Below are positions 5,972-5,984 of a DNA stretch of 5,984 nt, one piece after another. The notes under the pieces were generated by a model, which saw nothing but the letters and a program-made list of their open reading frames with translations, was not told where the DNA came from and did no database searches. This DNA is from Bacteroidales bacterium UBA1628 (lineage in GTDB: Bacteria; Bacteroidota; Bacteroidia; Bacteroidales; UBA932): positions 10,287-16,270 of the forward strand of contig DCMG01000057.1 of the NCBI GenBank assembly GCA_002321335.1, given 5' to 3'. Numbering within the stretch: position 1 is the first letter of the stretch; every line of letters starts with the position of its first letter. The position numbers were made by a program, and so were the translations under genes.

Positions 5972-5984
5972 CAGTCCGCAAAAT

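Noticed and set aside
5586..5981. Minus-strand frame of 131 codons overlapping the cdaA N-terminus and running through both promoters
   Set aside because: It overlaps the conserved membrane region of cdaA in another frame and would cross the promoter region; there is no motif.

Overview
The window looks like an ordinary chromosomal stretch from a Bacteroidales/Bacteroidota bacterium. The reasons are: intergenic promoters of the Bacteroidota type (a TTTG or TTG element about 19-21 bases ahead of TAnnTTTG), gene starts without clear Shine-Dalgarno sequences, and the character of the proteins. No genus can be named from the sequence alone.

Layout. Bases 1-169 are non-coding and hold a good -7 element for the first gene and a weaker candidate promoter firing leftwards out of the window. 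Bases 170-736 (+) encode a small secreted Ala/Ser/Lys-rich protein of unknown function. A strong hairpin at 777-819 separates it from the convergent manC and probably ends transcription from both sides. Everything else coding is on the minus strand, in the order of transcription: cdaA (membrane diadenylate cyclase), mutS2 (MutS-family ATPase with a C-terminal Smr nuclease domain), yraN (UPF0102 nuclease-like protein) and manC (mannose-1-phosphate guanylyltransferase). The first three are separated by 9 and 17 bases and almost certainly form one operon driven from a promoter at about 5860-5891. manC follows after 97 bases that contain a striking two-arm inverted repeat; no convincing promoter of its own is visible there, so it may be co-transcribed. 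At the right edge a near-perfect Bacteroidota promoter (5941-5971, +) points out of the window, divergent from the cdaA operon.

How the genes fit together. CdaA makes the second messenger c-di-AMP at the membrane. MutS2 acts on DNA recombination intermediates or collided ribosomes, and YraN is an uncharacterised nuclease-fold protein. Their tight linkage suggests co-expression but does not prove a shared pathway. ManC supplies GDP-mannose for surface glycans and is probably functionally independent.

No obviously new multi-gene system is visible. The observations most worth a second look are the alternative-folding inverted repeat between yraN and manC, substitutions in signature motifs of CdaA (RHK for RHR) and ManC, and the unrecognised secreted helical protein.
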